A stretch of DNA of 64,000 nt. It comes from Methylophilus sp. QUAN. GTDB lineage: Bacteria > Pseudomonadota > Gammaproteobacteria > Burkholderiales > Methylophilaceae. Shown here piece by piece: positions 26,936-34,608 of the stretch. Each line of letters starts with the position of its first letter. Within the stretch, counting starts at the first letter, position 1. The notes under the pieces are model-generated. The model was given only the letters and a program-made list of their open reading frames with translations. It searched no databases and had not been told where the DNA came from. Where the stretch lies: assembly GCF_015354445.1 (NCBI RefSeq), contig NZ_JADKYT010000003.1, positions 533,907 through 597,906 of the forward strand, in the 5' to 3' direction. The position numbers were made by a program, and so were the translations under genes.

Positions 26936-28641
26936 ACCGTTTCGGCAAAAAACATTTAACCCGTATTTTCTCACATCTCATGCGCTTTCATTCACCCCTC
27001 ACTATCCGCAAAATGCTTTTAATTGCATTTTTGCTGGCTGGCCTGTTGCCCGCGCTTTTAGTGAGCCTGCTGAGCTTTTACCAAGCCAGGCAGGCATTGC
27101 GGATTGAAATTCAGCACGACCTGCAAACCACGGGTAACGCGGTGGCAGAGCACGTTGACCGTGTCATGAACGAACGCGTACAGAATGTGCGTAGCTGGAG
27201 CCAGCTCGCCATCATGCAGGACATGTTGATTGGCGACATTGATAAACGGCTATCCATCTTTTTGGCCGAGACCCGGCGTAGTTACGCAGAGCAATATGTC
27301 AGCCTGGATGTCGCAGATTTGCAAGCACATATTGTCGCCTCCAGCCGCCCCGCCAATATTGGCCAGGCATTACACACACCGCCGGTCTGGATGTCGTTTC
27401 GCGACAATGGCCAAACCATTACCATCTATCATCTCAACAATCACCAGTTGATGATTTCCGCGCCGATTTTTTCGCAAAACACGTTACAGCCCATGGGTCA
27501 ATTGATCGCGACCTTTAACTGGCAAGTGATTGAAAACTTGCTAAACCATGCCGCGCGACACAGCACAGCGCTGGCGCTGCTGGACAATAAACAACATATG
27601 CTCGCACAATCCAGCCTGTGGTCAGACCAGAAACACAGCCTGCATGCCAAAGCGGCGATAACCAGCCGCTTGCCACTCCATGGCTGGCAGATACACCTGA
27701 ACAAAGACCATGATGTAGCCGTTGCGCCCGTACACCGCCTGGGCATGATTTTTATTGCCTTGCTCAGCGCCATCCTGGTGTTCTCGTTATTACTGGTGCG
27801 CCCCCTCGCCCAAAACATCAGCCGCCCGCTCGAAGCGCTCACGCGCTATGTGCAACGCTTTCGCCAGCCAGGTGTGACTGCGCCCGCATCCAGCGGTCCG
27901 GCCGAAGTACAATCACTGCATCAGGCGTTCACCCAAATGGCCACCGACCTGGCTGAATCAGAACAGCAACTGACCCGTGCTGCCAAATTAGCCGTGGTGG
28001 GAGAAATGGCTGCCGCCATGAGCCACGAGGTGAGGACGCCGCTGGGCATCATGCGCTCCTCGGCCGATGTTTTACTCAGGGAGCCGCAGCTCAGTGAAGA
28101 CGGCCGTGAAGTACTCGGGTTTATTATTTCAGAAACCGAACGCCTGAATAAACTGGTCAGCGCCCTGATTGACGCTGCCCGCCCACGGCTGCCGAATAAA
28201 ATCCCGCTGGACCTGCAAGCGCACTTGCAGCATGTCGTCGCCATGCTGCAAAAACCGGCGCAGGCAAAGCAAATTACCCTCACACTACAAGCCACACAGC
28301 CGGTCACCATTGAGGCAGACCAGGACCAGATGACACAAGTGCTGGTCAACTTGCTCATGAATGCGATTCAGATTTTGCCGGAGGGCGGGCATATTCAGCT
28401 GCAACTGTCAGCGGACGCAGACTTTGCCCATATTACGGTGGCAGATGATGGCCCCGGTGTCCCGCCAGCACAGCAAGACCATTTATTTGAAGCCTTTTTC
28501 ACCCAGCGTGCTGGCGGGGTTGGCTTGGGGCTAGCCGTCGTCAAGCAAATCATTGAGGCGCACGATGGTACAATCAGCTATAGCACCAGCCCTTGGCAAG
28601 GCGCCCAATTTAACCTATCACTTCCGTTAGCGACTGTATAA
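26917..28641 (+). CDS. Sensor histidine kinase
   Basis: 574 residues. Layout: membrane helix at about 32-54, periplasmic sensor domain (about 55-272, dCache-like length), second helix (about 275-295), HAMP, then the kinase. The H-box is AAMSHEVRTPLG with H370; the N-box is LVNLLMNAIQ, and G-boxes are DDGPGVPP and GGVGLGLAVVKQI. No start has a clear ribosome binding site; the ATG at 26980 (MRFHSPLTIRKML) is a realistic alternative and would widen the divergent gap to 72 bases. It is followed 2 bases later by its response regulator. Confidence 0.93.
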   Translation: MTWLMDDRFGKKHLTRIFSHLMRFHSPLTIRKMLLIAFLLAGLLPALLVSLLSFYQARQALRIEIQHDLQTTGNAVAEHVDRVMNERVQNVRSWSQLAIMQDMLIGDIDKRLSIFLAETRRSYAEQYVSLDVADLQAHIVASSRPANIGQALHTPPVWMSFRDNGQTITIYHLNNHQLMISAPIFSQNTLQPMGQLIATFNWQVIENLLNHAARHSTALALLDNKQHMLAQSSLWSDQKHSLHAKAAITSRLPLHGWQIHLNKDHDVAVAPVHRLGMIFIALLSAILVFSLLLVRPLAQNISRPLEALTRYVQRFRQPGVTAPASSGPAEVQSLHQAFTQMATDLAESEQQLTRAAKLAVVGEMAAAMSHEVRTPLGIMRSSADVLLREPQLSEDGREVLGFIISETERLNKLVSALIDAARPRLPNKIPLDLQAHLQHVVAMLQKPAQAKQITLTLQATQPVTIEADQDQMTQVLVNLLMNAIQILPEGGHIQLQLSADADFAHITVADDGPGVPPAQQDHLFEAFFTQRAGGVGLGLAVVKQIIEAHDGTISYSTSPWQGAQFNLSLPLATV

Positions 28642-28643
28642 CC

Positions 28644-30002
28644 ATGTCCACCCCGCAACACACTATTTTGGCTGTCGATGATGAACCGCATATGCGCAGG
28701 TTACTGGAAATCAGCTTGCGCCAAGCGGGCTACCGTGCACTGTCTGCGGGCAATGGCCGCGAAGCACTTGAGTTAATACAGCAACAGCAAATTGACCTGG
28801 TGGTGAGTGACTTGCACATGCCTGGCATGAATGGTTTGCAATTGCTGGAAGTCATACGTAAACAATATGAGCGACTGCCATTTATCATGGTCACTGCACA
28901 AGGTGAAATTAAAACCGCGGTCGAGGCCATGAAACTGGGCGCCAGCGATTATATTCTGCGCCCGTTTGAACTTGAGACCCTGGAAATTGCCATTCAGAAA
29001 GCCCTGGCCGTAAACCGTATCCAGCTGGAAAATGCTTTTTTCAAGGAATCCAGCCAGCCAGCGGTGACCGGACTCATAGGCAACAGCGCCCCCATGCAAT
29101 CACTCAAGCAAATGATCCAGCAAGTGGCTCCAGAACGTGCAACGGCGTTTATTGTGGGCGAAACCGGCACCGGCAAAGAGCTGGTGGCAAAAGCGCTGCA
29201 CGATGCCTCGCCGCGTAAATCGCAACTCTTCGTGGCCGTCAACTGTGCCGCCATTCCGGTCGATATTCTGGAATCCGAATTATTTGGACACGAAAAAGGC
29301 GCCTTTACCGGCGCGGTGAAAGAGCGTGTCGGCAAGTTTGAACTGGCCAATGGCGGCACGCTGTTTTTGGATGAAATCACCGAAATGCCTATCCAGTTAC
29401 AATCAAAACTGCTGCGCGTGCTACAGGAAAACGTGGTGGAAAAGCTGGGCGGCAACCGGCAGATTGCGCTGGATGTGCGCGTGGTGGCAGCCACTAACCG
29501 TGATCCGCTGCAAGCGGTGAAAGAAGGCAAGTTGCGTGAGGATGTGTATTACCGCCTGAACGTGATCCAACTGCAAGTGCCACCATTGCGGGAGCGCGGC
29601 GAAGATGTCGGTTTGCTGGCAGACTATTTTCTGCATAAACGCCAGGGCAAGCTGAGTGAAAGCGCCCGTGTATGCTTGCAGCAATATCGCTGGCCAGGCA
29701 ATGTGCGCGAACTGGAGAACATTCTGGAACGCGCCGCCATTCTGGCCGGGGGCCAGACCATACAACCGCAACATCTGCCCGCCGATATTGCACAATCACT
29801 TGCACCAGCCAGCAGCGAACCCAGCACGGCAAACAATGAAGGCAGCGACCTGTCTATCCCGCGCGCAACCGAGACCATAGAGCGCCGGCTGATTTTGCAA
29901 GCGCTGGATGCCTGCCAGGGCAACAAAACCAAGGCAGCCAAACTGCTTGAAATTAGTGAGCGCTCACTGTGGAACAAACTCAACCAATACGGTTTGCGTT
30001 AA
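28644..30002 (+). CDS. NtrC-family sigma-54-dependent response regulator
   Basis: 452 residues: receiver domain with phospho-acceptor D56 (VVSDLHMPGMNG), AAA+ domain with Walker A GETGTGKELVAKAL and the sigma-54 contact loop ELFGHEKGAFTGAVKE, and a C-terminal Fis-type helix-turn-helix (NKTKAAKLLEISERSLWNKLNQYGLR). It activates sigma-54 promoters when phosphorylated by the kinase 2 bases upstream. The likely target is the divergent porin operon, but I do not see a clean GG-N10-GC promoter there. Confidence 0.95.
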   Translation: MSTPQHTILAVDDEPHMRRLLEISLRQAGYRALSAGNGREALELIQQQQIDLVVSDLHMPGMNGLQLLEVIRKQYERLPFIMVTAQGEIKTAVEAMKLGASDYILRPFELETLEIAIQKALAVNRIQLENAFFKESSQPAVTGLIGNSAPMQSLKQMIQQVAPERATAFIVGETGTGKELVAKALHDASPRKSQLFVAVNCAAIPVDILESELFGHEKGAFTGAVKERVGKFELANGGTLFLDEITEMPIQLQSKLLRVLQENVVEKLGGNRQIALDVRVVAATNRDPLQAVKEGKLREDVYYRLNVIQLQVPPLRERGEDVGLLADYFLHKRQGKLSESARVCLQQYRWPGNVRELENILERAAILAGGQTIQPQHLPADIAQSLAPASSEPSTANNEGSDLSIPRATETIERRLILQALDACQGNKTKAAKLLEISERSLWNKLNQYGLR

Positions 30003-30010
30003 TGACCCAT

Positions 30011-30802
30011 TTACTGCGTCCATCGTGATTCAGCCCAGAGGTAAGCATCCATTGCTAAAATGCCGTAGGTGTTTTCTGGCGTAAACCGTTTTGCAATTCC
30101 TATTGCACTGCCCGCTGCCACAAACAAAGGCATTAAATGATCCTCACTCGGATGCGCACGCACGCCCTGTGGGCACTCGGCCCGGTAATTGAGCATGCTT
30201 GGCCATTGCTGCTGCGCGATGCGTTCAGCCATCCAGTCGGCAAACGGTGCAACATAGGGCAAAGGCGCCGCCTCCCTGTCACCGGTAAAAAAATCCGATA
30301 AATTATGTGTGATGGCGCCAGAAGCCAGTATCAACACATTTTGCGCATGCAGCGTTTGTAACACACGCCCCAACGCAAACTGCTGGGCGGGGGTGCTGCG
30401 GCTCTGAATCGACAACTGGGTGACCGGTATATCTGCTTCAGGATACATCAGCATCAACGGCACCCAGGCGCCATGATCCAACCCGCGCTGGGGATGCGCT
30501 TGCACAGCGATGTCGTGCGATTGCAATAAGGTAGCCACTTGTTGCGCCAGCGCAGCTGCCCCTGGTGCCGGGTATTGCTTTGCATACAAAGCAGGTGGAA
30601 ACCCGGCAAAATCGTGGATGGTTTCCGGCTGCGTGGCCAGGCTCACGGTGGGTACCCGCGTATCCCAATGCGCAGACACCACCAGAATGGCCTCCGGCCT
30701 CGGTAGGTCAGCGGCAATCTCTGCCAGCAACTGGCCGGTTTTACCCGGCTCAATCGCCAGCGTAGGCGCACCATGCGAGACAAACAGCGTCGTCATACCC
30801 AT
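30011..30802 (-). CDS. DODA-type extradiol ring-cleavage dioxygenase family protein
   Basis: 263 residues of the LigB/DODA class III extradiol family. Metal-binding positions are visible in TTLFVSHGAPTLAIEPG (first His), SAHWDTRVPTVS (second His), and LDHGAWVPLMLMYPEADIPV. It is most like YgiD, a 4,5-DOPA dioxygenase of uncertain in vivo substrate. It lies 14 bases downstream of a DoxX gene on the same strand, so the two form an operon divergent from lysR. Confidence 0.88.
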   Translation of the reverse strand: MGMTTLFVSHGAPTLAIEPGKTGQLLAEIAADLPRPEAILVVSAHWDTRVPTVSLATQPETIHDFAGFPPALYAKQYPAPGAAALAQQVATLLQSHDIAVQAHPQRGLDHGAWVPLMLMYPEADIPVTQLSIQSRSTPAQQFALGRVLQTLHAQNVLILASGAITHNLSDFFTGDREAAPLPYVAPFADWMAERIAQQQWPSMLNYRAECPQGVRAHPSEDHLMPLFVAAGSAIGIAKRFTPENTYGILAMDAYLWAESRWTQ

Positions 30803-30816
30803 TTACTCCGTTTAGA

Positions 30817-31206
30817 TTAGCGGCGACGGTTGTCCACACTGAATGCGCCCGCGCCAAACGCCACCACCATCAGCAAGCCACCAACAATGGTCAGGTTTTT
30901 CAGGAACATGATCTGCTGCATCTGATCGGCCAGGTTGTTGTGGAACATAAAGGCAGTTGCAACGGTAAAGATAGCAATCCCGGCAGCGGCCAGACGGGTT
31001 TTGTAGCCCACCAGCAAAGCAACACCCAACACCAACTCAACAAACAAGGCAATGGCATAAGCCACTTCAGGCAACGGCGCCCCCACACTCTGGATATAAC
31101 CGATGGTGCCCGCAGGATTAGCCGCCTTACTCAAGCCGCTGATAATAAAAATCTGTGATAACAAAATACGGCCAGCCACACTGGCTGCGGATTGGATTGC
31201 GTTCAT
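30817..31206 (-). CDS. DoxX family membrane protein (copy 1)
   Basis: 129 residues, four membrane helices. Typical features: AGRILLSQIFIISGLSKAANPAGTIGYIQSVGAPLPEVAYAIA and LVGYKTRLAA. DoxX-like proteins are small integral-membrane proteins of varied role, linked to redox and oxidative-stress functions. It heads the operon with the dioxygenase and is divergent from lysR (173 bases). A second copy lies on the other side of lysR. Confidence 0.88.
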   Translation of the reverse strand: MNAIQSAASVAGRILLSQIFIISGLSKAANPAGTIGYIQSVGAPLPEVAYAIALFVELVLGVALLVGYKTRLAAAGIAIFTVATAFMFHNNLADQMQQIMFLKNLTIVGGLLMVVAFGAGAFSVDNRRR

Positions 31207-31339
31207 GTTGTGCTCCTTTGTGTTGTTTGTGCGATGTGATCATCAGCCGGACATCACACACTTCCCTGAGAAAATAGTGACTGCATTGGTTTAGCTGATG
31301 AATGGCATTGTATTCCTGAAACAAAAAAATGATAATCCC

Positions 31340-31351
31340 ACTAAAATTAGT
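31340..31351. promoter_or_regulatory. Small dyad in the doxX-lysR divergent region
   Basis: ACTAA-AA-TTAGT, a perfect 12-bp dyad 28 bases upstream of the lysR start. It is a candidate binding site for the LysR protein or another regulator. Confidence 0.4.
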
Positions 31352-31379
31352 AAAACTGTCTCATATAGGTTGACAATCT

Positions 31380-32261
31380 ATGGCCTCATTAGAGGAAATG
31401 CATTTTTTTGTCGAAGTGGTAAAACACGGCAACTTCACCAGCGCAGCCCATGCACTGGGTATCTCCAAGCAACTGGTCAGCCGCCGCATTATCGCGCTGG
31501 AGGCCCGGCTAGGCGTACGACTATTGCTGCGTACCACACGCAAACTGTCGCCGACAGAAACCGGCAAAGTGTTTTTTCAGCGCGCGCAACAAATCCTGCA
31601 AGCCATCCATGATGCTGAATTAGAGATCAGCAACCGTTCGGATGAGTTGCGTGGCCTGCTCAAAATTTCAGTGCCATTGTCTTACGCCAACCTGCGGCTG
31701 GCACCTGCGCTCACGGTTTTTATGCAACAACACCCCTTAGTGGATGTGTGGCTAGATGCGGATAACCGCCATGTAGATATGATTAGCGAAGGCTATGACA
31801 TGGTGATTCGTGTGACCGACCACCCCGAAGAAGGCATGGTGGCTCGCAAACTGGAAGATGCAGCAATGCGCTATTGTTGCAGCCCGGATTATATTGCCCG
31901 CTACGGAGTGCCCACCTCGCCACAAGCGCTTTCCAAGCATGCCTGCTTAACCCACAGGGCTAGCGAATGGCAATTTACCGAGAATGACCAGATACACCGC
32001 ATCCCGATTCACGCACACTTAAAATCTAACCACGGCGAGGTCTTGCGCGATGCCGCCGTGGCCGGATTGGGCATTACCGGTCTACCGGCTTTTTATGTGC
32101 TGGAAGATTTGCAACGTGGCCGTCTGGTAGAAGTGCTGGCTGAATATCGTATGCAGCAGGCGGGCATTTACGCCATGTATCCTTACCACAAGCAGGTGTC
32201 GGCCAATGCACTCGCCTTGATCGAGCACTTGCGGCAGTGGTTTCGGCCCCCAGCCGCCTGA
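31380..32261 (+). CDS. LysR-family transcriptional regulator
   Basis: 293 residues. The N-terminal winged helix-turn-helix is clear: MASLEEMHFFVEVVKHGNFTSAAHALGISKQLVSRRIIALE, followed by the linker helix and a periplasmic-binding-like effector domain. It belongs to the AaeR/DsdC-like branch with RxxRKLSPTETG. Placement between two doxX genes, divergent from one and convergent to the other, suggests it controls them in response to an aromatic or redox signal. Confidence 0.94.
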   Translation: MASLEEMHFFVEVVKHGNFTSAAHALGISKQLVSRRIIALEARLGVRLLLRTTRKLSPTETGKVFFQRAQQILQAIHDAELEISNRSDELRGLLKISVPLSYANLRLAPALTVFMQQHPLVDVWLDADNRHVDMISEGYDMVIRVTDHPEEGMVARKLEDAAMRYCCSPDYIARYGVPTSPQALSKHACLTHRASEWQFTENDQIHRIPIHAHLKSNHGEVLRDAAVAGLGITGLPAFYVLEDLQRGRLVEVLAEYRMQQAGIYAMYPYHKQVSANALALIEHLRQWFRPPAA

Positions 32262-32269
32262 TGCACACG

Positions 32270-32674
32270 CTATTCCATTACCGTGACGCGCTTGCCGCGA
32301 TCTACGCTATAGCCGCCAGGGCCAAAGGCAATGATCACCAAGAGACCACCAATGATGGTGATATTTTTGAGAAACATGATGACCTGCATCGGGTCGGCCA
32401 TATTGCTGTGAAACATTAAGGCGGTGACAAAAGTAAACACGGCGATGCCCGCAGCAGCCAACTGCGCCTTAAAGCCGACCAATAAGGCGATGCCCAGGCC
32501 TAGCTCAATCACCAGCGCCACCACATAAGCCACCTGCGGCAAAGGCAAGTGGGCACTTTCAATATAGGCAATGGTCCCTGCCGGGTCCATGATTTTGGCG
32601 ATGCCGCTAATAATAAAAATTAAAGATAACAACACACGCCCCAAAAAACTGACCCAACGCTGCCGTACATTCAT
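32270..32674 (-). CDS. DoxX family membrane protein (copy 2)
   Basis: 134 residues, four membrane helices, close in sequence to copy 1 (FLGRVLLSLIFIISGIAKIMDPAGTIAYIESAHLPLPQVAYVVA). The two are probably local duplicates. It is convergent with lysR, ending 8 bases from it. Its own upstream region contains GCATC-GGTT-GATGC (32732-32745) and the palindrome TTAGCGCTAA (32754-32763), possible operator elements. Confidence 0.88.
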   Translation of the reverse strand: MNVRQRWVSFLGRVLLSLIFIISGIAKIMDPAGTIAYIESAHLPLPQVAYVVALVIELGLGIALLVGFKAQLAAAGIAVFTFVTALMFHSNMADPMQVIMFLKNITIIGGLLVIIAFGPGGYSVDRGKRVTVME

Positions 32675-32839
32675 ACTGATCGCTCCTTGTCGTTATTGAA
32701 CGCGTGCCTCATCGCCCGGTCAGCAAATCAGGCATCGGTTGATGCATGTCGGTTTAGCGCTAACGCCACCCGAACATGTATCACATTTGTTACTCTGCAC
32801 CATTCCTGGAAGAAACACCAGCACATTTGACATTTAAAA

Positions 32840-32866
32840 ATAACAATGTTAAGTTAACGACGTTAT
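32840..32866 (+). promoter_or_regulatory. 27-bp dyad operator of the TetR-controlled efflux operon
   Basis: Symmetrical about G32853: ATAAC, 3 nt, GTTAA, G, TTAAC, 3 nt, GTTAT, with both pairs of arms perfect. TTGACA (32827-32832) lies just left, so the dyad covers the space from -35 across the likely -10. It ends 22 bases before the tetR start. This is the expected layout for autorepression. Confidence 0.75.
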
Positions 32867-32888
32867 ATTTAATAAATCATTTATTTGC

Positions 32889-33527
32889 ATGCCACCCAAG
32901 GTTAAAACCAGCGCTGAAAAACAGGCCGTACGCACCGCCATCATGGATGCTGCGCGCGAGCTGTTTATTCACCAGGGCGTAGAAGCCGTGACCATGCGCG
33001 CGGTGGCGCAACGTGTTGGTTATTCGGCCACCAGCCTCTACCTTTACTTTGGCGACAAAGAACAACTACTCAGAGCCGTGGTGGATGCCGATGTGATCAA
33101 ACTGGCGCAAGCCTTGAAATCCACCTTAAACATCAGCGATCCCTTACAGCGTTTTTTACAATTCGGGCAACATTATGTGCAATTCGCACTCACTAACCCG
33201 AACCATTACCGCATGATGTTTATGACCCAACATCCGCCCTGCGACCCGGCGCTTTCGAGCATTGAGCAAAACAATCCGGAGCAGGATGCCTATTCACAAC
33301 TGATAGGCGTAGTCACCAGCGCCTGGCATGCAGGCGTGTTCAAACCCACCCTGACTGACCCGGCACTCATCGCACAAACCATCTGGGCAGCCATACACGG
33401 CCTGTGCGCACTGCAAATCAACCTGGCAGACGATGCCTGGATTAACTGGCGCCCGCTCGAAGCCCGCGTGCAGGCAATGGTAGAAATGTGCATGTATGGA
33501 TTAATGAAAGAAACGCCACATGAATAA
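32889..33527 (+). CDS. TetR-family repressor of the efflux operon
   Basis: 212 residues. The N-terminal helix-turn-helix reads RTAIMDAARELFIHQGVEAVTMRAVAQRVGYSATSLYLYFGDKEQLL in two parts with the usual spacing; the C-terminal domain (WHG-like, AIHGLCALQINL) binds ligands. It is the first gene of the operon and overlaps the membrane-fusion gene by 8 bases, so it is made together with the pump it most likely represses. The dyad at 32840-32866 is its probable operator. Confidence 0.93.
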   Translation: MPPKVKTSAEKQAVRTAIMDAARELFIHQGVEAVTMRAVAQRVGYSATSLYLYFGDKEQLLRAVVDADVIKLAQALKSTLNISDPLQRFLQFGQHYVQFALTNPNHYRMMFMTQHPPCDPALSSIEQNNPEQDAYSQLIGVVTSAWHAGVFKPTLTDPALIAQTIWAAIHGLCALQINLADDAWINWRPLEARVQAMVEMCMYGLMKETPHE

Positions 33528-34608
33528 GCCGTTCATCATGATCAGCAGCCTATGCCTGGCTTTACTCGCCAGCGGCTGCCACCAGCAAACCGAAGAAGCC
33601 GCTGCCCCGCGCCCAGTATGGGTGATGTCAGTCGGCAACAGCCCTGCGCATCGCACCGCCAGTTACACAGGTGAAGTCAAATCGCGCTACGAGTCAAACA
33701 TCGGCTTTCGCATTGCAGGCAAAATCATTTCCCGCGCCGTGAATGTAGGCGAGTTGGTAAAAAAAGGCCAGTTGATCGCACAGTTAGACCCCAACGACAG
33801 CCGCCTCAATGCACAAGCGGCGGATGCCGAAGTACAAACCGCACAGGCCAACCTGGCATTGGCGCAGGCAGAACTGGCGCGTCGCCAGCAGTTATATAGC
33901 CAGAAATTTATTTCAAAATCGGCGCTAGACAGTTACGAAACCCAGGTAAAAACCGCCCAGGCACGGCTGGCACAAACAAAATCACAAGCCGCCGTCAGCC
34001 AGCACCAGACGGGCTATACGCAACTGGTGGCTGACCGCGCGGGCGTCATCGGCATGATACAGGCCGAGCCAGGCCAGGTCGTGGCCGCTGGGCAAACCAT
34101 CGCCCAGATTTATGACCTGCAAACCCTGGAAATTTTAATCTCGGTGCCAGAAGCACTGATAGATAGCCTGCTTACAGGCGACGCCGCACGCGTGAGCCTG
34201 AACGATGTCAGCCAAGAAGCCTACCAGGGGCGCATTCGTGAAATCGCACCGGCCGCCAATAGCCAAACCCACGCCTTTGATTTGCGTATCCAGCTACTCA
34301 ATGCCGACCAGCGCATCAAACTGGGCATGACCGCACAAGTCAGCTTTGAGCCATCGACAACGGCACAAACACTGATAGTGCCAAGCACAGCCGTGACCCG
34401 CCACGGCGAACAAGCCAGCGTGTGGGTAATTGACAACAAACACCAAGCCCACGCACGCACCGTGACCACAGGCGCACTCACTGAAAACGGCATCGAGATT
34501 ACCAGCGGCCTGCAGGCAGGTGAGACCATTGCCACCATAGGCATACATACGCTGACCGAAGGCATGCGTGTACAAGCAGTGACGCCAAGTCCAGAGGTGC
34601 TGCGCTAA
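33520..34608 (+). CDS. RND efflux periplasmic adaptor (membrane fusion) lipoprotein
   Basis: 362 residues. A lipoprotein signal with lipobox LLASGC (MNKPFIMISSLCLALLASGC) anchors it to the inner membrane. The lipoyl halves are GFRIAGKIISRAVNVGELVKKGQLIAQLD and TQLVADRAGVIGMIQAEPGQVVAAGQ, separated by a helical hairpin (about residues 85-165), then beta-barrel and membrane-proximal domains. It links the RND pump to an outer-membrane channel, probably the TolC protein encoded 4 kb downstream. The stop and the pump start overlap (TAATG). Confidence 0.93.
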   Translation: MNKPFIMISSLCLALLASGCHQQTEEAAAPRPVWVMSVGNSPAHRTASYTGEVKSRYESNIGFRIAGKIISRAVNVGELVKKGQLIAQLDPNDSRLNAQAADAEVQTAQANLALAQAELARRQQLYSQKFISKSALDSYETQVKTAQARLAQTKSQAAVSQHQTGYTQLVADRAGVIGMIQAEPGQVVAAGQTIAQIYDLQTLEILISVPEALIDSLLTGDAARVSLNDVSQEAYQGRIREIAPAANSQTHAFDLRIQLLNADQRIKLGMTAQVSFEPSTTAQTLIVPSTAVTRHGEQASVWVIDNKHQAHARTVTTGALTENGIEITSGLQAGETIATIGIHTLTEGMRVQAVTPSPEVLR

